DNA from: Marilutibacter aestuarii
GTDB taxonomy: Bacteria; Pseudomonadota; Gammaproteobacteria; Xanthomonadales; Xanthomonadaceae
Direction of reading: 5' to 3'
Assembly (NCBI RefSeq): GCF_006546775.1
Contig: NZ_VICE01000093.1
Location: 1 to 45,809, forward strand
Length of the DNA: 45,809 nt
In this document: one piece after another, positions 12,653 through 23,720 of the stretch
Position numbering within the stretch: the first letter of the stretch is position 1
Layout: every line of letters begins with the position of its first letter
Notes under the pieces: generated by a model
Told to the model about the DNA's origin: nothing
What the model saw: only the letters and a program-made list of their open reading frames with translations
Database searches by the model: none
Translations under genes and position numbers: made by a program

Positions 12653-13627
12653 TCAGCCGTGCCGGGGTCCTGGCAGCATCGGGTGGATCGGCTGGCGCGG
12701 TTCGGCCGCGACGTCGAAGTTCAGCCAGGACAGCAGCAACTGCGCCCCGAGGATGAGCGGGAGTGCGGCCAGCATGACCGTGCCGGCACTGGCCAGCTCC
12801 CCGTCGTGGATGGATGCCAGCCACTGCCAGGCCCCGAAAGCCAGTCCGAAGCCGAGCAGCGGCACGGCGAGCAGCAGTTCGACCGACGCGATCGAGAAGC
12901 CGCGAAGGAAATAGCTGTGTCCGATCCGGCGCAGGAAGTTTCGCAGGTTGCCGCCGAGGAACGGCCACACCATGCGCATGGGACGCAGGCTCGATACCTC
13001 CTCGCCGTAGCGCGCGGGCATCGGCATTTCGACCACGACCGCGCGCAACGCGTTGAGATGGTGCAGCAGGTCGGATTCGAAGAAGTAGCGGCGGGCCAGC
13101 CGGTCGGTATCGAGCTGCGCGAGTACCAAGGCATGGATCGCGGTGAAGCCATTGGTGGGATCGAACAGTTGCCAGTAGCCGCTGGACGCCTTGGTCATGA
13201 AGGACAGGCAGGCGTTGCCCAGCAGGCGCACCGGCGGCATGCCGCGCAGGTCGCCGAGCCGGTGGAAGCGATTGCCCTTGCAGTAGTCCGCGCGCCCGTC
13301 GCGGATCGGTCGGGTCAGCGCCGGCACGAGCGCGGGGTCCATCTGCCCATCGCCGTCGAGCTTGACGACGATGTCGGCCCCCGCATCGAGTGCGGCACGG
13401 TAGCCGGTCAGCACCGCTGCGCCGACCCCCAGGTTGCGGTCGTGCGCGTATACCCGCACGCGGGGATCGCGCGTAGCGGCGCGCACCTTTGCGCCGCTTC
13501 CGTGGGGACACGCGTCGTCGACGACATGGATGCTGCCGACCTCGGGCCCGATCCTCTCCAGCAGCGGAAGAAGGGCATCGCCGACGCGATAGCACGGGAC
13601 GACCACGGCGATGTGTGGAGCGTTCAT
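12653..13627 (-). CDS. GtrB-like family 2 glycosyltransferase with C-terminal membrane anchor
   Basis: A 324-residue GT2 enzyme. The N-terminal fold begins HIAVVVPCYRVGDALLPLLE. The nucleotide-sugar/metal motif is DGDGQMD at residues 91-97 and the acceptor region is NGFTAIHALVL. Two hydrophobic segments near the C-terminus (FSIASVELLLAVPLLGFGLA and TVMLAALPLILGAQLLLSWL) make it look like the polyprenyl-phosphate glycosyltransferases (GtrB, DPM1 class) that charge undecaprenyl phosphate with one sugar. The donor sugar cannot be told. ATG 13627 is preferred because family members start just before the IAVVVPCY strand. It lies 10 bases after the GtrA gene, third in a minus-strand operon. Confidence 0.85.
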   Translation of the reverse strand: MNAPHIAVVVPCYRVGDALLPLLERIGPEVGSIHVVDDACPHGSGAKVRAATRDPRVRVYAHDRNLGVGAAVLTGYRAALDAGADIVVKLDGDGQMDPALVPALTRPIRDGRADYCKGNRFHRLGDLRGMPPVRLLGNACLSFMTKASSGYWQLFDPTNGFTAIHALVLAQLDTDRLARRYFFESDLLHHLNALRAVVVEMPMPARYGEEVSSLRPMRMVWPFLGGNLRNFLRRIGHSYFLRGFSIASVELLLAVPLLGFGLAFGAWQWLASIHDGELASAGTVMLAALPLILGAQLLLSWLNFDVAAEPRQPIHPMLPGPRHG

Positions 13628-13637
13628 GGCCACGGCC

Positions 13638-14021
13638 TCAACGGTAGATCCAATGGCGGGCGAACAGGAAGCTGGTGAGCGCCAGCGCGGCCTCGACAAG
13701 CGGCTTGGCCAGCCAGGCCCAGCCCAGCCCCTGGCCGTCCGCGATCCAGGCCATGGCGGCCGTGCTCAATGCCGTCAGCACCAACCAGACCATGAGGAAA
13801 CGGACGAGGCGAGCCCCCCCGAGCCGCGCCTTGCCTGCAGCGGCGAACGTGATCCTGCCGTTGAGCCAGAAGCCCAGGCAGGCCCCGCAGACGCGACCAC
13901 CCAGGTTGGCCGGCACGGCCGGCACGCCGAGGCTCGTGAGGCCGACGAACACCGCCCAGTCGACGAGGACCTGCAACAGGCCCACGAGGATGAAGTACAT
14001 CCCTTGCCGGGCGAGGCTCAT
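13638..14021 (-). CDS. GtrA-family membrane protein (putative lipid-linked sugar flippase)
   Basis: A 127-residue protein with four transmembrane helices (MYFILVGLLQVLVDWAVFVG, then LGFWLNGRITFA, LVRFLMVWLVLTALSTAAMA, and a last helix ending FLFARHWIYR). The FxLNRxxTF-like motif and the terminal FxxxRxWVF-like ending are typical of GtrA/DPMS proteins. These are thought to move sugar-loaded undecaprenyl phosphate across the inner membrane. Its ATG overlaps the upstream gene's stop by 4 bases (ATGA), so the two are translationally coupled. Confidence 0.85.
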   Translation of the reverse strand: MSLARQGMYFILVGLLQVLVDWAVFVGLTSLGVPAVPANLGGRVCGACLGFWLNGRITFAAAGKARLGGARLVRFLMVWLVLTALSTAAMAWIADGQGLGWAWLAKPLVEAALALTSFLFARHWIYR

Positions 14022-16030
14022 CGCGAGGCGTCCTTCGCGTCGTCGGGCAGGCGCCAGAGCTCCGCGTCGCCGATGGCGCCGACGCGCCTTGCGCTGACGT
14101 CCGCGAGTGCCCGTTGCAGTGCCGGGCTCGCCTGCGCCGGCACGACCAGCACCCAGCGCGCCCCGCTGAGATCGAACAGGGTGCGCCAGCCGGCGCCTGA
14201 TGCATCGGCCTCGGCCGCGGCGCGGGCGGCGTGCAGCGTCGGGTCGTGCTCGAGCACGCCGCGCCCGCGACCGCCGAGCTCGGCGGTGTAGTTGCGGTCG
14301 GGCACGGTGGTCAACACGATGCCGTCGTCGTCGGCGGGGATCGCCCGCAGGAGCATCCGTTCCGGGACGTAATGGGGAAACACCTGCGATTCGTCGCCCA
14401 GGGCGCGGATCGTGCGCTTCAGCGCGGCGGAGTGATGCAGCCAGCCTGAGTTGGCCTGGAAGGCGAGGTTCAGCATGCACAGGCCGGCGAACACCCACGT
14501 CGCCCCGCGACGGCCCAGCGCGAGGCGCCCGCACGGCACCAGGACCACGGCGAGCAGGAGCATGCCGGGGTAGGTGTAGCGGACGTACTGCAAGGGGACC
14601 ATCGGGAGCACCACCACCGCGGTGGTCGCGATCGCGACGCCGCGATGGGCCGGGCGCAGCAGCGCCAGCAGCCAGACCCCCGACAGGGCCAGCGTCGAGA
14701 AGCCGATGCCACCACGGAAGGCCTCCACGTAGCGCGGCGTGTCGAAGGTCATCGCCCAGGGCAGGTGGGCGCCGAACCCGCTGAACCAGCGCACGTCGCT
14801 ATAGGCCCTGGGCGGATAGTAGGGCGACTGGAAGACGTCGTTGAACAGCGGCAGGACCGGGTTCCCGGTGTGCCACCAGGCAAGCACGAAGCTGGAACCG
14901 CCCAGCAACAGGCACGCCCCCAGGGCCACGGGGAGCTGTCGCCAGGCCAGGCCGTCGCGGTGACGCCACGCGCCATAGGCCAGCAGCGGGAGGGCCGACA
15001 GCGCGTGCATGGTCTTGAGCCCGAGGAGTCCCGCGAACAGCACGGCCGCGGGCAGCACCCAGTGCCGCGATCCCGACAGTACGGTCGCCAACAGGGCGAA
15101 CAGCAACGCGGTCGCCGCCAGCTCGGTCTGCATGCCGGCCGCCATCCACACCAGCGGCGGGAAGCTGGCGACCAGCGCCACCGCGATCCAGCGCCCGGTA
15201 TCACCGCCACCGAGGCGGCGTGCGAGGGCGCCGGCGAGGGCGAACGAGAGCAGCAGCCACAGCGCGTTCATCGCACCGCGTGCGTCCTGTCGCGCCAGCA
15301 CCGCCGCAATGCCCTGCAGGTTGTCGCCCAGCCAGGGCGCGAACGCCCAGATCTGGTGGGACGGGTCGGGCACGTAGCGCCCGTGCAGCAGCAGCTGGCT
15401 GGGCAGGCCCATGTGGTAAGCGAGGTCGTCCACCTGCATGGTCGGCAACCAGCAGGCGGTGGACGCCAGGCCGGCCAGGGTGACCGCGAATGCGGCCCAG
15501 CGCGGCGCGCCCGCGATCGCAGCGCCGATGTTGCCCCGGAGCCCGGCCAGCGAAGCGAGCAGTGACTTCCGCCGCAGCGCGACCACGCCCAGCAACACCA
15601 CGTACCAGAGCGGCGCGACATGGATCGGCCAGGACAGCAGCCAACCGTTCAGGCCGCCGATCACGACCAGTCCGATGGCGGTCGCCACGGCCGTGCGCGC
15701 GGGCACGTCGTCGGGCAGCCGCCAGCTACCGATGGCAAGCGACGCGATGCCCAGGAGCGCCGCTGCGAGCAACGGCACGACACCCACGAACACCACCAGC
15801 GCCACCGACCAGGCCACGGCGAGCGCCGTGGCCCAGGACCATCGCAGCAGGCGCCGGACCGGCCAGGCAAGGATGGCTGCCATGGCGGCCAGGCAGAGCG
15901 ACAGCGCCAGCCGTTCCCAGGGCAGTTCGTTCCACATGCGATTGAGCGCGAAGCCCACTGCGCACAGCAGCACGCCTGCCGTCGCGACCGCGAAATCCAT
16001 CCGTGTGCTGGGCGTCCGTTCGACAGTCAT
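14018..16030 (-). CDS. Polytopic membrane protein, probable GT-C type glycosyltransferase
   Basis: About 670 residues with ten or more hydrophobic helices. The first large periplasmic loop holds [20 protein letters not shown], an acidic pair plus YH pattern seen in GT-C enzymes (ArnT/PMT/GT39 relatives) that take sugars from lipid carriers. The C-terminal 130 residues form a soluble periplasmic domain. With GtrA and GtrB-like genes directly downstream and overlapping, it fits the third, acceptor-specific member of a gtr-like surface-glycan modification cluster; that role is inferred. ATG 16030 is preferred to 16057 because a TGATAAGAT -10-like box sits right before the latter. The exact family is not certain. 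Confidence 0.7.
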   Translation of the reverse strand: MTVERTPSTRMDFAVATAGVLLCAVGFALNRMWNELPWERLALSLCLAAMAAILAWPVRRLLRWSWATALAVAWSVALVVFVGVVPLLAAALLGIASLAIGSWRLPDDVPARTAVATAIGLVVIGGLNGWLLSWPIHVAPLWYVVLLGVVALRRKSLLASLAGLRGNIGAAIAGAPRWAAFAVTLAGLASTACWLPTMQVDDLAYHMGLPSQLLLHGRYVPDPSHQIWAFAPWLGDNLQGIAAVLARQDARGAMNALWLLLSFALAGALARRLGGGDTGRWIAVALVASFPPLVWMAAGMQTELAATALLFALLATVLSGSRHWVLPAAVLFAGLLGLKTMHALSALPLLAYGAWRHRDGLAWRQLPVALGACLLLGGSSFVLAWWHTGNPVLPLFNDVFQSPYYPPRAYSDVRWFSGFGAHLPWAMTFDTPRYVEAFRGGIGFSTLALSGVWLLALLRPAHRGVAIATTAVVVLPMVPLQYVRYTYPGMLLLAVVLVPCGRLALGRRGATWVFAGLCMLNLAFQANSGWLHHSAALKRTIRALGDESQVFPHYVPERMLLRAIPADDDGIVLTTVPDRNYTAELGGRGRGVLEHDPTLHAARAAAEADASGAGWRTLFDLSGARWVLVVPAQASPALQRALADVSARRVGAIGDAELWRLPDDAKDASR

Positions 16031-16124
16031 GGGCGTCGGGTATCGGGGGTGCGCCATCTTATCAGTGGTCCCCGGCTTGCCTGCCGACTTCCGGGGCGGG
16101 GCGACCCGCTCAGGCGCGGCGGGC

Positions 16125-16130
16125 TAGAAT
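16125..16130 (+). promoter_or_regulatory. Probable -10 box of glmU
   Basis: GGGCTAGAATCC holds TAGAAT 30 bases before the glmU ATG. No convincing -35 hexamer lies 16-18 bases upstream, so this is a weak call. Confidence 0.35.
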
Positions 16131-16159
16131 CCGGCCACACGCATTCGACGAAGTCCGCC

Positions 16160-17533
16160 ATGTCCACACCCCTGCACGTCGTCATCCTCGCCGCCGGCGA
16201 GGGCAAGCGCATGAAGTCCGCGGTACCGAAGGTGCTGCAGAAGATCGCCGGCAAACCCATGCTGGGCCATGTCATCGACACCGCGCGCGCGCTGTCGCCC
16301 GCCGGCATCCATGTCGTCCACGGTCATGGCGGCGAACAGGTCCGCGATGCCTTCGCCGGCCAGTTGGACCTGCATTGGGCGGAGCAGGCCGAGCGCCTGG
16401 GTACCGGTCATGCCGTGCAACAGGCCATGCCGGGCGTGCCGACCGACGCGCGCGTACTGGTGCTCTATGGCGACGTGCCGCTGATCGAGGCCGCGACCCT
16501 GCAGCGCCTGCTCGAGGCGCCGGGGCGGATCGCGGTCCTGGTGGCCGACCTGGACGACCCCACCGGCTACGGGCGCATCGTTCGTGATGCCGAGGGCAAC
16601 GTCGGCCGCATCGTCGAGCACAAGGACGCGAACGAAGAGGAACGCGAGATCCGCACGGTCAACACCGGCATCCTCGTGGCCGATGGCGAGCCGCTGCGAC
16701 GCTGGCTCGAGCACCTGGGCAACGACAATGCCCAGGGCGAGTACTACCTGACCGACGTCTTCACCGCTGCGGCCAGCGAGTTCAACGCCGCGGAGATGGT
16801 GCACGTGGAGGCGCCGGTGGAGGTCGAGGGCGCGAACGATCCCTGGCAGCTGTCGCAGCTCGAACGCGCGTTCCAGCTGCGCGCCGCGCGGGCGCTGTGC
16901 GTGCAGGGCGCCCGCCTGGCCGATCCTTCGCGTTGCGACATCCGCGGCAGCGTCGAGGTCGGCCGCGACGTGGAGATCGACGTCGACGTGGTCTTCGAGG
17001 GCCGCGTCGAACTGGGCGATGGCGTGGTGGTCGGCCCGTTCTGCCGGCTCAAGGACGTGCGCCTGGGCGCGGGCACCGTGGTCCACGCGCATTGCGACCT
17101 CGACGGCGCCGTCGTCGAGGGCGCCGCGGCGATCGGTCCGTACGCGCGCCTGCGGCCGGGTACCGTTCTCGCCGACGGCGCGCGCGTGGGCAACTTCGTC
17201 GAGACCAAGAACACCACCCTGGGGGTAGGCAGCAAGGCCAACCACCTCACCTACCTGGGCGACGCGACGGTGGGTGCCGGGGTCAACATCGGCGCCGGCA
17301 CCATCACGTGCAACTACGATGGCGTGAACAAGTCGAAGACGCGCATCGGCGACGGCGCCTTCATCGGCTCCAACAGTTCGCTGGTGGCGCCGGTCGAGAT
17401 CGGCGAACAGGCCACCGTCGCCGCGGGTTCGGTGGTGACGCGCACCGCCCCGCCCGGCCAGCTCACCGTGGCGCGTTCGCGCCAGACCACGATCGAAGGC
17501 TGGCGCCGCCCGGAGAAGAAACCCAGGGACTGA
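16160..17533 (+). CDS. glmU: Bifunctional GlcNAc-1-P uridyltransferase / GlcN-1-P acetyltransferase
   Basis: A 457-residue cytoplasmic enzyme making UDP-GlcNAc for peptidoglycan and LPS in two steps. The N-terminal pyrophosphorylase domain has [17 protein letters not shown] (about 10-26) and YGDVPLI. The C-terminal left-handed beta helix has hexapeptide repeats and the acetyltransferase segment [20 protein letters not shown], then [14 protein letters not shown]. Both domains are complete. In many proteobacteria it follows the atp operon and precedes glmS. Here a three-gene glycosylation cluster separates it from atpC and an eight-kilobase minus-strand block separates it from glmS. Confidence 0.97.
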   Translation: MSTPLHVVILAAGEGKRMKSAVPKVLQKIAGKPMLGHVIDTARALSPAGIHVVHGHGGEQVRDAFAGQLDLHWAEQAERLGTGHAVQQAMPGVPTDARVLVLYGDVPLIEAATLQRLLEAPGRIAVLVADLDDPTGYGRIVRDAEGNVGRIVEHKDANEEEREIRTVNTGILVADGEPLRRWLEHLGNDNAQGEYYLTDVFTAAASEFNAAEMVHVEAPVEVEGANDPWQLSQLERAFQLRAARALCVQGARLADPSRCDIRGSVEVGRDVEIDVDVVFEGRVELGDGVVVGPFCRLKDVRLGAGTVVHAHCDLDGAVVEGAAAIGPYARLRPGTVLADGARVGNFVETKNTTLGVGSKANHLTYLGDATVGAGVNIGAGTITCNYDGVNKSKTRIGDGAFIGSNSSLVAPVEIGEQATVAAGSVVTRTAPPGQLTVARSRQTTIEGWRRPEKKPRD

Positions 17534-17551
17534 CCCGGTGCGCCGCGCGCT

Positions 17552-18865
17552 TCAGCCCGGCAGCACCATGCTCACGCACAGGCCGCCGGCCTCGCGGTTG
17601 AGCAGGGCGATCCGGCCGCCGTGGGCCTCGGCGATCTCGCGCGCGAGCGCCAGCCCCAGGCCGGTGCCGTTGCGCTTGGTCGAATAGAAGGGCAGCAATG
17701 CGTTCGCCAGCACCGCCTCGTTCATTCCGGTGCCGCGATCGAGGATGTCGATGCGCCAGTCGTTGGGCAGGCGGCGAAGCGAGAGCTTGACCTCTTCCGG
17801 CGGCGATCCGGATTCGTGCGCGTTCTTGAGCAGGTTGATCAGGCATTGCTCGACCTGGGCGGCATCGAACCGGACGATCGATCCTTCCGGCACGCCTTCG
17901 GCGACGAATTCGACCTGGTCGCGGAGCTGGGCGACGAAACGCGACCATTCGACCGCCTGCATGCGTGGCGCCGGCAGCTTGGCGAAGCGCGCGTAGTCGC
18001 GGATGAAGCCTTCCAGGTGGCGGGCCCGGTCCTCGATGGTCGCCAGCGCGTTGGGAAGGCGCTCGTGCTGGCCGCGCCGCAGCAGTTCGGCACTGGAATG
18101 GGCGAGCGACGCGATCGGCGCCAGCGAATTGTTCAACTCGTGGCTGATGACCCGGATCACCTTCTTCCAGGTCTGCACTTCCTGTCGGCGCAGTTCCGCC
18201 GTCAGCAGGCGCAGCATCACCAGCTCGTGGCGGCGTCCGTTGAGGCGGAACTGCCGGCGCGAGAGGTGGTAGATGTCCTCGTTGTCCTCGTCGCCGACGG
18301 TGAACATGCCATCGGCGCCGCGGTCGAAGGCCTCGCGCATGGCCTCGGGTGCCGCGGCCACGACCTCGTCGAAGCCCATGCCCTCCAGGCGCCGGCCCTC
18401 GCCGAGCATCTTGCGCGCGGCCAGGTTGCCGTGGACGATGCGCCGCGCCGGGTCCACCAGCACCATCGCGACCGGGGTGTTCTGCACCATGGTGTCGAGC
18501 AGCAGTTCGCGCTGGATGAGGGCGTTTCGCTGCTCGCGCAGGGTGTCGCCCAGGCGGTTGTGGCTCTCCACCAGGCGCGCGAGCTCGCCCTTTCCCTGCC
18601 AGTTGAGGCTGAAGCTGTAGTCGCCGTCGCGATAACTGGCGACCGTGCCGCTGAGCGCGCGGAACAGCGAGTGCATGGGTGCGAACGCCCGGCGCACGTG
18701 GTAGGCGAGCAGGGGTGCGAGCAGCGCGCAGGCGAGCAGCACCGCCATCCAGCGATGCGGCAGGAACGTGGACAGCCACGCGGCCAGCGCGGCCGCGAGC
18801 AGCATGTACGCCAGCGCGATCACGCTGTAGGTGAGGCTCAGCGGCAGTCGGCGCCAGTCGAGCAT
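17552..18865 (-). CDS. Sensor histidine kinase (NtrY/AtoS-like)
   Basis: A 437-residue membrane kinase. Two transmembrane helices (about 10-31 and 38-56) are separated by only a few residues, so there is almost no periplasmic sensor. A HAMP-like linker (60-112) and a PAS domain (about 120-200) follow. The H-box is VISHELNNSLAPI with phospho-acceptor His242. The ATPase domain has the N-box LINLLKNAHESG, G1 DRGTGM and G2 NGTGLGLALA. The short periplasmic loop suggests it senses a membrane or cytoplasmic signal. It starts 2 bases after the response regulator's stop, so the two are a cognate pair. Confidence 0.92.
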   Translation of the reverse strand: MLDWRRLPLSLTYSVIALAYMLLAAALAAWLSTFLPHRWMAVLLACALLAPLLAYHVRRAFAPMHSLFRALSGTVASYRDGDYSFSLNWQGKGELARLVESHNRLGDTLREQRNALIQRELLLDTMVQNTPVAMVLVDPARRIVHGNLAARKMLGEGRRLEGMGFDEVVAAAPEAMREAFDRGADGMFTVGDEDNEDIYHLSRRQFRLNGRRHELVMLRLLTAELRRQEVQTWKKVIRVISHELNNSLAPIASLAHSSAELLRRGQHERLPNALATIEDRARHLEGFIRDYARFAKLPAPRMQAVEWSRFVAQLRDQVEFVAEGVPEGSIVRFDAAQVEQCLINLLKNAHESGSPPEEVKLSLRRLPNDWRIDILDRGTGMNEAVLANALLPFYSTKRNGTGLGLALAREIAEAHGGRIALLNREAGGLCVSMVLPG

Positions 18866-18867
18866 GC

Positions 18868-20211
<1,344 letters not shown>

Positions 20212-20248
20212 GGACAACCAGTGGGCGATGGGGAGGGGACCGCGGGTC

Positions 20249-20258
20249 CCGGCGGACA
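20249..20258 (-). promoter_or_regulatory. Second copy of the TGTCCGCCGG word, upstream of the response regulator
   Basis: The minus strand reads TGTCCGCCGG here, identical over ten bases to 25378-25387 in the adaptor promoter region. It lies about 40 bases before the response-regulator start. It may be a binding site for that regulator (autoregulation), but this rests on one shared word. Confidence 0.35.
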
Positions 20259-20300
20259 GCTTAGCGTGCCCGCGGGACCGGACGGGATGGGGCGGCACGA

Positions 20301-20318
20301 AAGGGGGGAGCCCCCCTT
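20301..20318 (-). terminator. Hairpin between the second permease and the response regulator
   Basis: AAGGGGGG-AG-CCCCCCTT is a perfect 8-bp inverted repeat starting 17 bases past the permease stop, with only a short T-tract on the minus strand. It may partly end the ABC transcript or set the level of the regulator genes behind it. Confidence 0.5.
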
Positions 20319-20334
20319 CCGCGCCGAGGGCCGG

Positions 20335-21552
20335 CTATACGCTGCGGGTGGCGACCGCCGGAGGCACCGCCGCCGCGCGCCGGGCCGGGCCGAACACCGC
20401 CACCTGGCCCAGCAGCCACAGGGCGACCGCGCCGACCGGGAGGTACAGCGCCGGCAGGCGCGCCATCTCGTAATGGCTCATCAGCCACTGGTTGATCCCG
20501 TAGGCGCCGATCATCCCGATCACGATGCCGAGCGTGGCCAGCAGCAGGTTCTCGGTCTGGAAGTAGCGCAGCACCTGGCCACGCGTCGCGCCCAGCGCGC
20601 GGCGCACGCCGATCTGCTTGGTGCGTTGCTGTACCCAGAAACTGGCCAGGCCGACGATGCCCAGTGCCGTCACCACCAGCAGCGCGATGCAGACCGACAC
20701 CAGCAGCCAGACCATCGAGCGATCGGCCTGGTAGTGGTCGGCGACCATTTCCTCGAACGTCTTGTTGAAGGTCAGCACCCGGCGCGGATTGACGCGCTCC
20801 ATCTCCGCGATCGCCGCTTTCATGACCTCGTCGCGTTGCCCGGGCGAGGTGCGGATCACCGTCTGCGCGAAGGGAAAGCGCACCGGGAAGATCATCGACC
20901 GGTAGGCCGCCGCGGCGCCGCCCTCGTCGTTGGGCCGGATCAGCGTGTCCACCACGCCGACCACCCGCATCGGCGAGTCGCCCCAGGAATAGAAGGACTT
21001 GCCGACCGCGTCCTGGCCCGGGAACAGCTTGCCGGCCAGGTCCTTGCTGATCACCACGGCGGGGATCTCGACCTCCGAACCGGGCTCCTGAAGCTCGAGG
21101 AAGTCGACGTACTCGTCGGCGTTGAAGTATCGACCTTCCACCAGCTTGACGCCCATGGTGTCGAGGAAGCCCTCTTCGGCCAGGTAGACCGTGGCTTCCG
21201 CGGTCGGGTCGCGCTGGTCCTGGGTCAGGTTGATGCTGCTGTTCCACGAGCCGTTGCCGAAGGGCACCTGGTTGACGCGCGTGGCGGCCTTGACGCCGGG
21301 CAACTGCCGCAGCGCGGCCAGGTCCTCGCGGGCCTGGGCCTGGGCGTTGTCGTCCTTGCCAATGCCGGCGTAACGCAGGACCACCAGCTCGTCCTCGGCC
21401 AGGCCGCTTGGCCGGTCCATGCGCTCGACGCGCTGGGTGATCAGGAACACCGCGTTGCAGATGATCGCGCACGACAGGGCGATCTCGAGCACGATCAGCG
21501 CGGCCGCCGTCTTGTGGCGTCGCAGGGTGGATAGGATCGGCATGATGTCCAT
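20335..21552 (-). CDS. FtsX/MacB-type ABC permease, second copy
   Basis: A 405-residue inner-membrane protein. An N-terminal helix (about 15-35: TAAALIVLEIALSCAIICNA) is followed by a large periplasmic MacB_PCD-like domain (about 36-275). Three helices follow, with the FtsX segment WVQQRTKQIGVRRALGATRG between the first two. This four-helix layout is that of MacB-type permeases, which use ATP hydrolysis in the cytoplasm to push substrates from the periplasm. It is 8 bases from the first permease; the pair probably forms a heterodimer. ATG 21552 follows a GTGAGG ribosome-binding site overlapping the previous stop. Substrate unknown. Confidence 0.88.
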   Translation of the reverse strand: MDIMPILSTLRRHKTAAALIVLEIALSCAIICNAVFLITQRVERMDRPSGLAEDELVVLRYAGIGKDDNAQAQAREDLAALRQLPGVKAATRVNQVPFGNGSWNSSINLTQDQRDPTAEATVYLAEEGFLDTMGVKLVEGRYFNADEYVDFLELQEPGSEVEIPAVVISKDLAGKLFPGQDAVGKSFYSWGDSPMRVVGVVDTLIRPNDEGGAAAAYRSMIFPVRFPFAQTVIRTSPGQRDEVMKAAIAEMERVNPRRVLTFNKTFEEMVADHYQADRSMVWLLVSVCIALLVVTALGIVGLASFWVQQRTKQIGVRRALGATRGQVLRYFQTENLLLATLGIVIGMIGAYGINQWLMSHYEMARLPALYLPVGAVALWLLGQVAVFGPARRAAAVPPAVATRSV

Positions 21553-21560
21553 GGCAGGCC

Positions 21561-22886
21561 TCACTGGCTCTTGAGCTGGATGGCGGGTGCGACCTGGCAG
21601 GCGCGCCAGGCGGGAAGCAGGCCGGCGACCACGCTGGACGCGACGGCAAGCACGAAGGTGACCAGCAGCATCGACAGGTCGAGCTGGGCCAGCGGCGCAT
21701 AGTCGACCGGCTGTTGGCGGACGGCCCACAGGCCCAGCAGCGCCAGGCCCAGACCGAGCACGCCGCCGGCCAGGCCAACCATGCCCGCCTCGACCAGACA
21801 CTGGGCGAAGATCGCCCCGCGCGAGGCCCCCAGCGCACGGCGCACACCGATCTCACTGGAGCGGCGCAGGAACTTGGCCAGCAGCAGGCCGACCGTGTTG
21901 AGCAGGCAGACCATCAGGAAGCCAAAGGCCAGCCACACCTGCAGCCGCACGTCGCCAGGCACCACCTGGTTGTACTCCAGCCACTCCATCACGTTGCGCA
22001 GGCGTACGTTGGTCGGGCGCTCGAAGCGTCCCGCCTCGCGCTGCTGGTCCGAGTAGTTCGACAGGTACTGGAGGTAGTCGTCGGCCTTGGAGGGGTCCAT
22101 CTCCACCCAGTACTGCAGCCATGCGCAGGACGCGTTGACGCCACGATTGCCTTCCGGATCGGGCTCGCCGTCCTCGAGGGCGGCCGGCGGCGCCCAGCAG
22201 TTCATGTTGCCGCTCGACTCAAGCTTCAGGTCCATCGCCGTCCAGAACGGAACGTAGAGCTCCTCCTGGTCGGCGAAACGCCCCTGGGTGATGTCGTAGA
22301 ACATCGGCTGTACCGACCACGGCTCGAGCACGCCGGTGACGGTGAACTCATGCTGGTCGAGCCGCACGGTGCGCCCCACGCTGTCGGCGCCACCGAAGAG
22401 CTTCTCGTTGAGCTCGTCGGTGAGCACGATGACCCGCGCGCGGCCCTCGTCCTCGGTGCGCGTCCAACCGTTGCCGTACTTGAACGGCGCATCGAACATG
22501 GCGAAGAAATCGGCGGTGGTCATGCGCCCGCTCTGCTGCATGGGCCCGAGGTTGGGATCGGCGGGCTCGACCACCGCGTTCATGCCACTCATCATCGCCT
22601 GGCGTTCGCCACGCGCGTCTCGCAGCAGGTGCTCGGCGTCGAAGCGCGTCATCTGGTCCTGTGGCTCCTCGCCGGGCTGGTAGCCTGAGATCGACTCGGA
22701 GGCCATCTGCACGTAGAACAGGTGGTCGCTCTTCTGCGGGATGGGGTCGCCCGACAGCACGTGGAACACCGTCAGCGTGGTCATGCTCGCGCCGATGCCC
22801 AGCGCGATGGCGACCACCATCAGGGCGGTCAGCACGGAATTGCGCCGGAAGCTGCGCAATGCGAGGTCGAGGTAGTAGGCGAACAT
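21561..22886 (-). CDS. FtsX/MacB-type ABC permease, first copy
   Basis: A 441-residue inner-membrane protein. The N-terminus is MFAYYLDLALRSFRRNSVLT with a helix at about 18-40. A periplasmic domain of some 270 residues follows, then three C-terminal helices with the FtsX motif RRSSEIGVRRALGASRGAIF. It starts 10 bases after the ATPase gene. It differs clearly from the second permease in the periplasmic domain, so the duplication is old. Together with the adaptor and ATPase it resembles the MacAB class of tripartite pumps, but with the ATPase as a separate protein. Confidence 0.88.
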   Translation of the reverse strand: MFAYYLDLALRSFRRNSVLTALMVVAIALGIGASMTTLTVFHVLSGDPIPQKSDHLFYVQMASESISGYQPGEEPQDQMTRFDAEHLLRDARGERQAMMSGMNAVVEPADPNLGPMQQSGRMTTADFFAMFDAPFKYGNGWTRTEDEGRARVIVLTDELNEKLFGGADSVGRTVRLDQHEFTVTGVLEPWSVQPMFYDITQGRFADQEELYVPFWTAMDLKLESSGNMNCWAPPAALEDGEPDPEGNRGVNASCAWLQYWVEMDPSKADDYLQYLSNYSDQQREAGRFERPTNVRLRNVMEWLEYNQVVPGDVRLQVWLAFGFLMVCLLNTVGLLLAKFLRRSSEIGVRRALGASRGAIFAQCLVEAGMVGLAGGVLGLGLALLGLWAVRQQPVDYAPLAQLDLSMLLVTFVLAVASSVVAGLLPAWRACQVAPAIQLKSQ

Positions 22887-22896
22887 GGTCGTCCCC

Positions 22897-23628
22897 TCAG
22901 GCGTTGGGCGAGGTGGCTTCGTCGCGGCTGCTGCGGGCGACCCGGGCCAGGCTGGGTTCGACCGAGACGTCGGTCGCCATGCCGTCTACGATGTGCACGT
23001 TGCGCTGCGCGCGCGCGGCCAGCTCAGGGTCGTGGGTCACCATCACGATGGTGGTGCCGGCGGCGTTGATCTCCTCCAGCAGTTCCATAACGCCGCGTGC
23101 CATCTGCGAGTCCAGGTTGCCGGTCGGCTCGTCGGCGAGCAGCAGGCGCGGGGAGCCGGCCAGGGCGCGCGCGATCGCGGCGCGCTGCTGCTGGCCGCCC
23201 GACAGCTCGGCCGGGTAGTGCTTCATGCGCGAGCCCAGGCCCACCTGGCCCAGGGCCTTCTCGATGCGCTCCCGGCGCTCGGAGGCGGGCATGCCGCGAT
23301 AGCGCAGCGGCACGTCGGCGTTGTCGAACAGGTTCAGGTCGGGGATCAGGTTGAAGCTCTGGAAGATGAAGCCGATCTTGCGGTTGCGCAGGCGGCTGCG
23401 GGCATCGTCGGACATCCCGCTGACGTCCTCGCCGTCGAGCCGGTAGACGCCGTCGGTATACGTTTCCAGCAGGCCGGCGATGTTGAGGAAGGTCGTCTTG
23501 CCCGAGCCTGAGGGGCCGGTCACCGCGACGAACTCGCCTTCCCGCACATGCAGGTCGAGCGAACGCAGGGCGTGGGTTTCGACGAGCTCGGTGCGATAGA
23601 CCTTGGTGACGGCTTGCATGTGCAACAT
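22897..23628 (-). CDS. ABC transporter ATP-binding protein (MacB/LolD class)
   Basis: A 243-residue ATPase. Walker A GPSGSGKTT is at 38-46, the Q-loop at IGFIFQSFNL, the signature LSGGQ at 142-146, Walker B LLLADE at 162-167 and the switch His in VMVTHDPELA. The sequence belongs to the group that powers FtsX-type permeases. The C-terminal 25 residues are an Arg/Ser-rich tail. It lies between the small unknown gene and the first permease. Confidence 0.95.
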   Translation of the reverse strand: MLHMQAVTKVYRTELVETHALRSLDLHVREGEFVAVTGPSGSGKTTFLNIAGLLETYTDGVYRLDGEDVSGMSDDARSRLRNRKIGFIFQSFNLIPDLNLFDNADVPLRYRGMPASERRERIEKALGQVGLGSRMKHYPAELSGGQQQRAAIARALAGSPRLLLADEPTGNLDSQMARGVMELLEEINAAGTTIVMVTHDPELAARAQRNVHIVDGMATDVSVEPSLARVARSSRDEATSPNA

Positions 23629-23720
23629 GGCGGGCTCCAGTGCGTTGGGCGTGGCGGGACGGGAATGGCTCGGGGAAGGGATGTCCGCGGCGACGGAAAC
23701 GTCGCCGCCGGACGGGCGGC

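Noticed and set aside
20335-23628. LolCDE lipoprotein release system
   Set aside because: The permeases have four helices and large MacB-type domains, and a periplasmic adaptor gene precedes them, which Lol systems lack.
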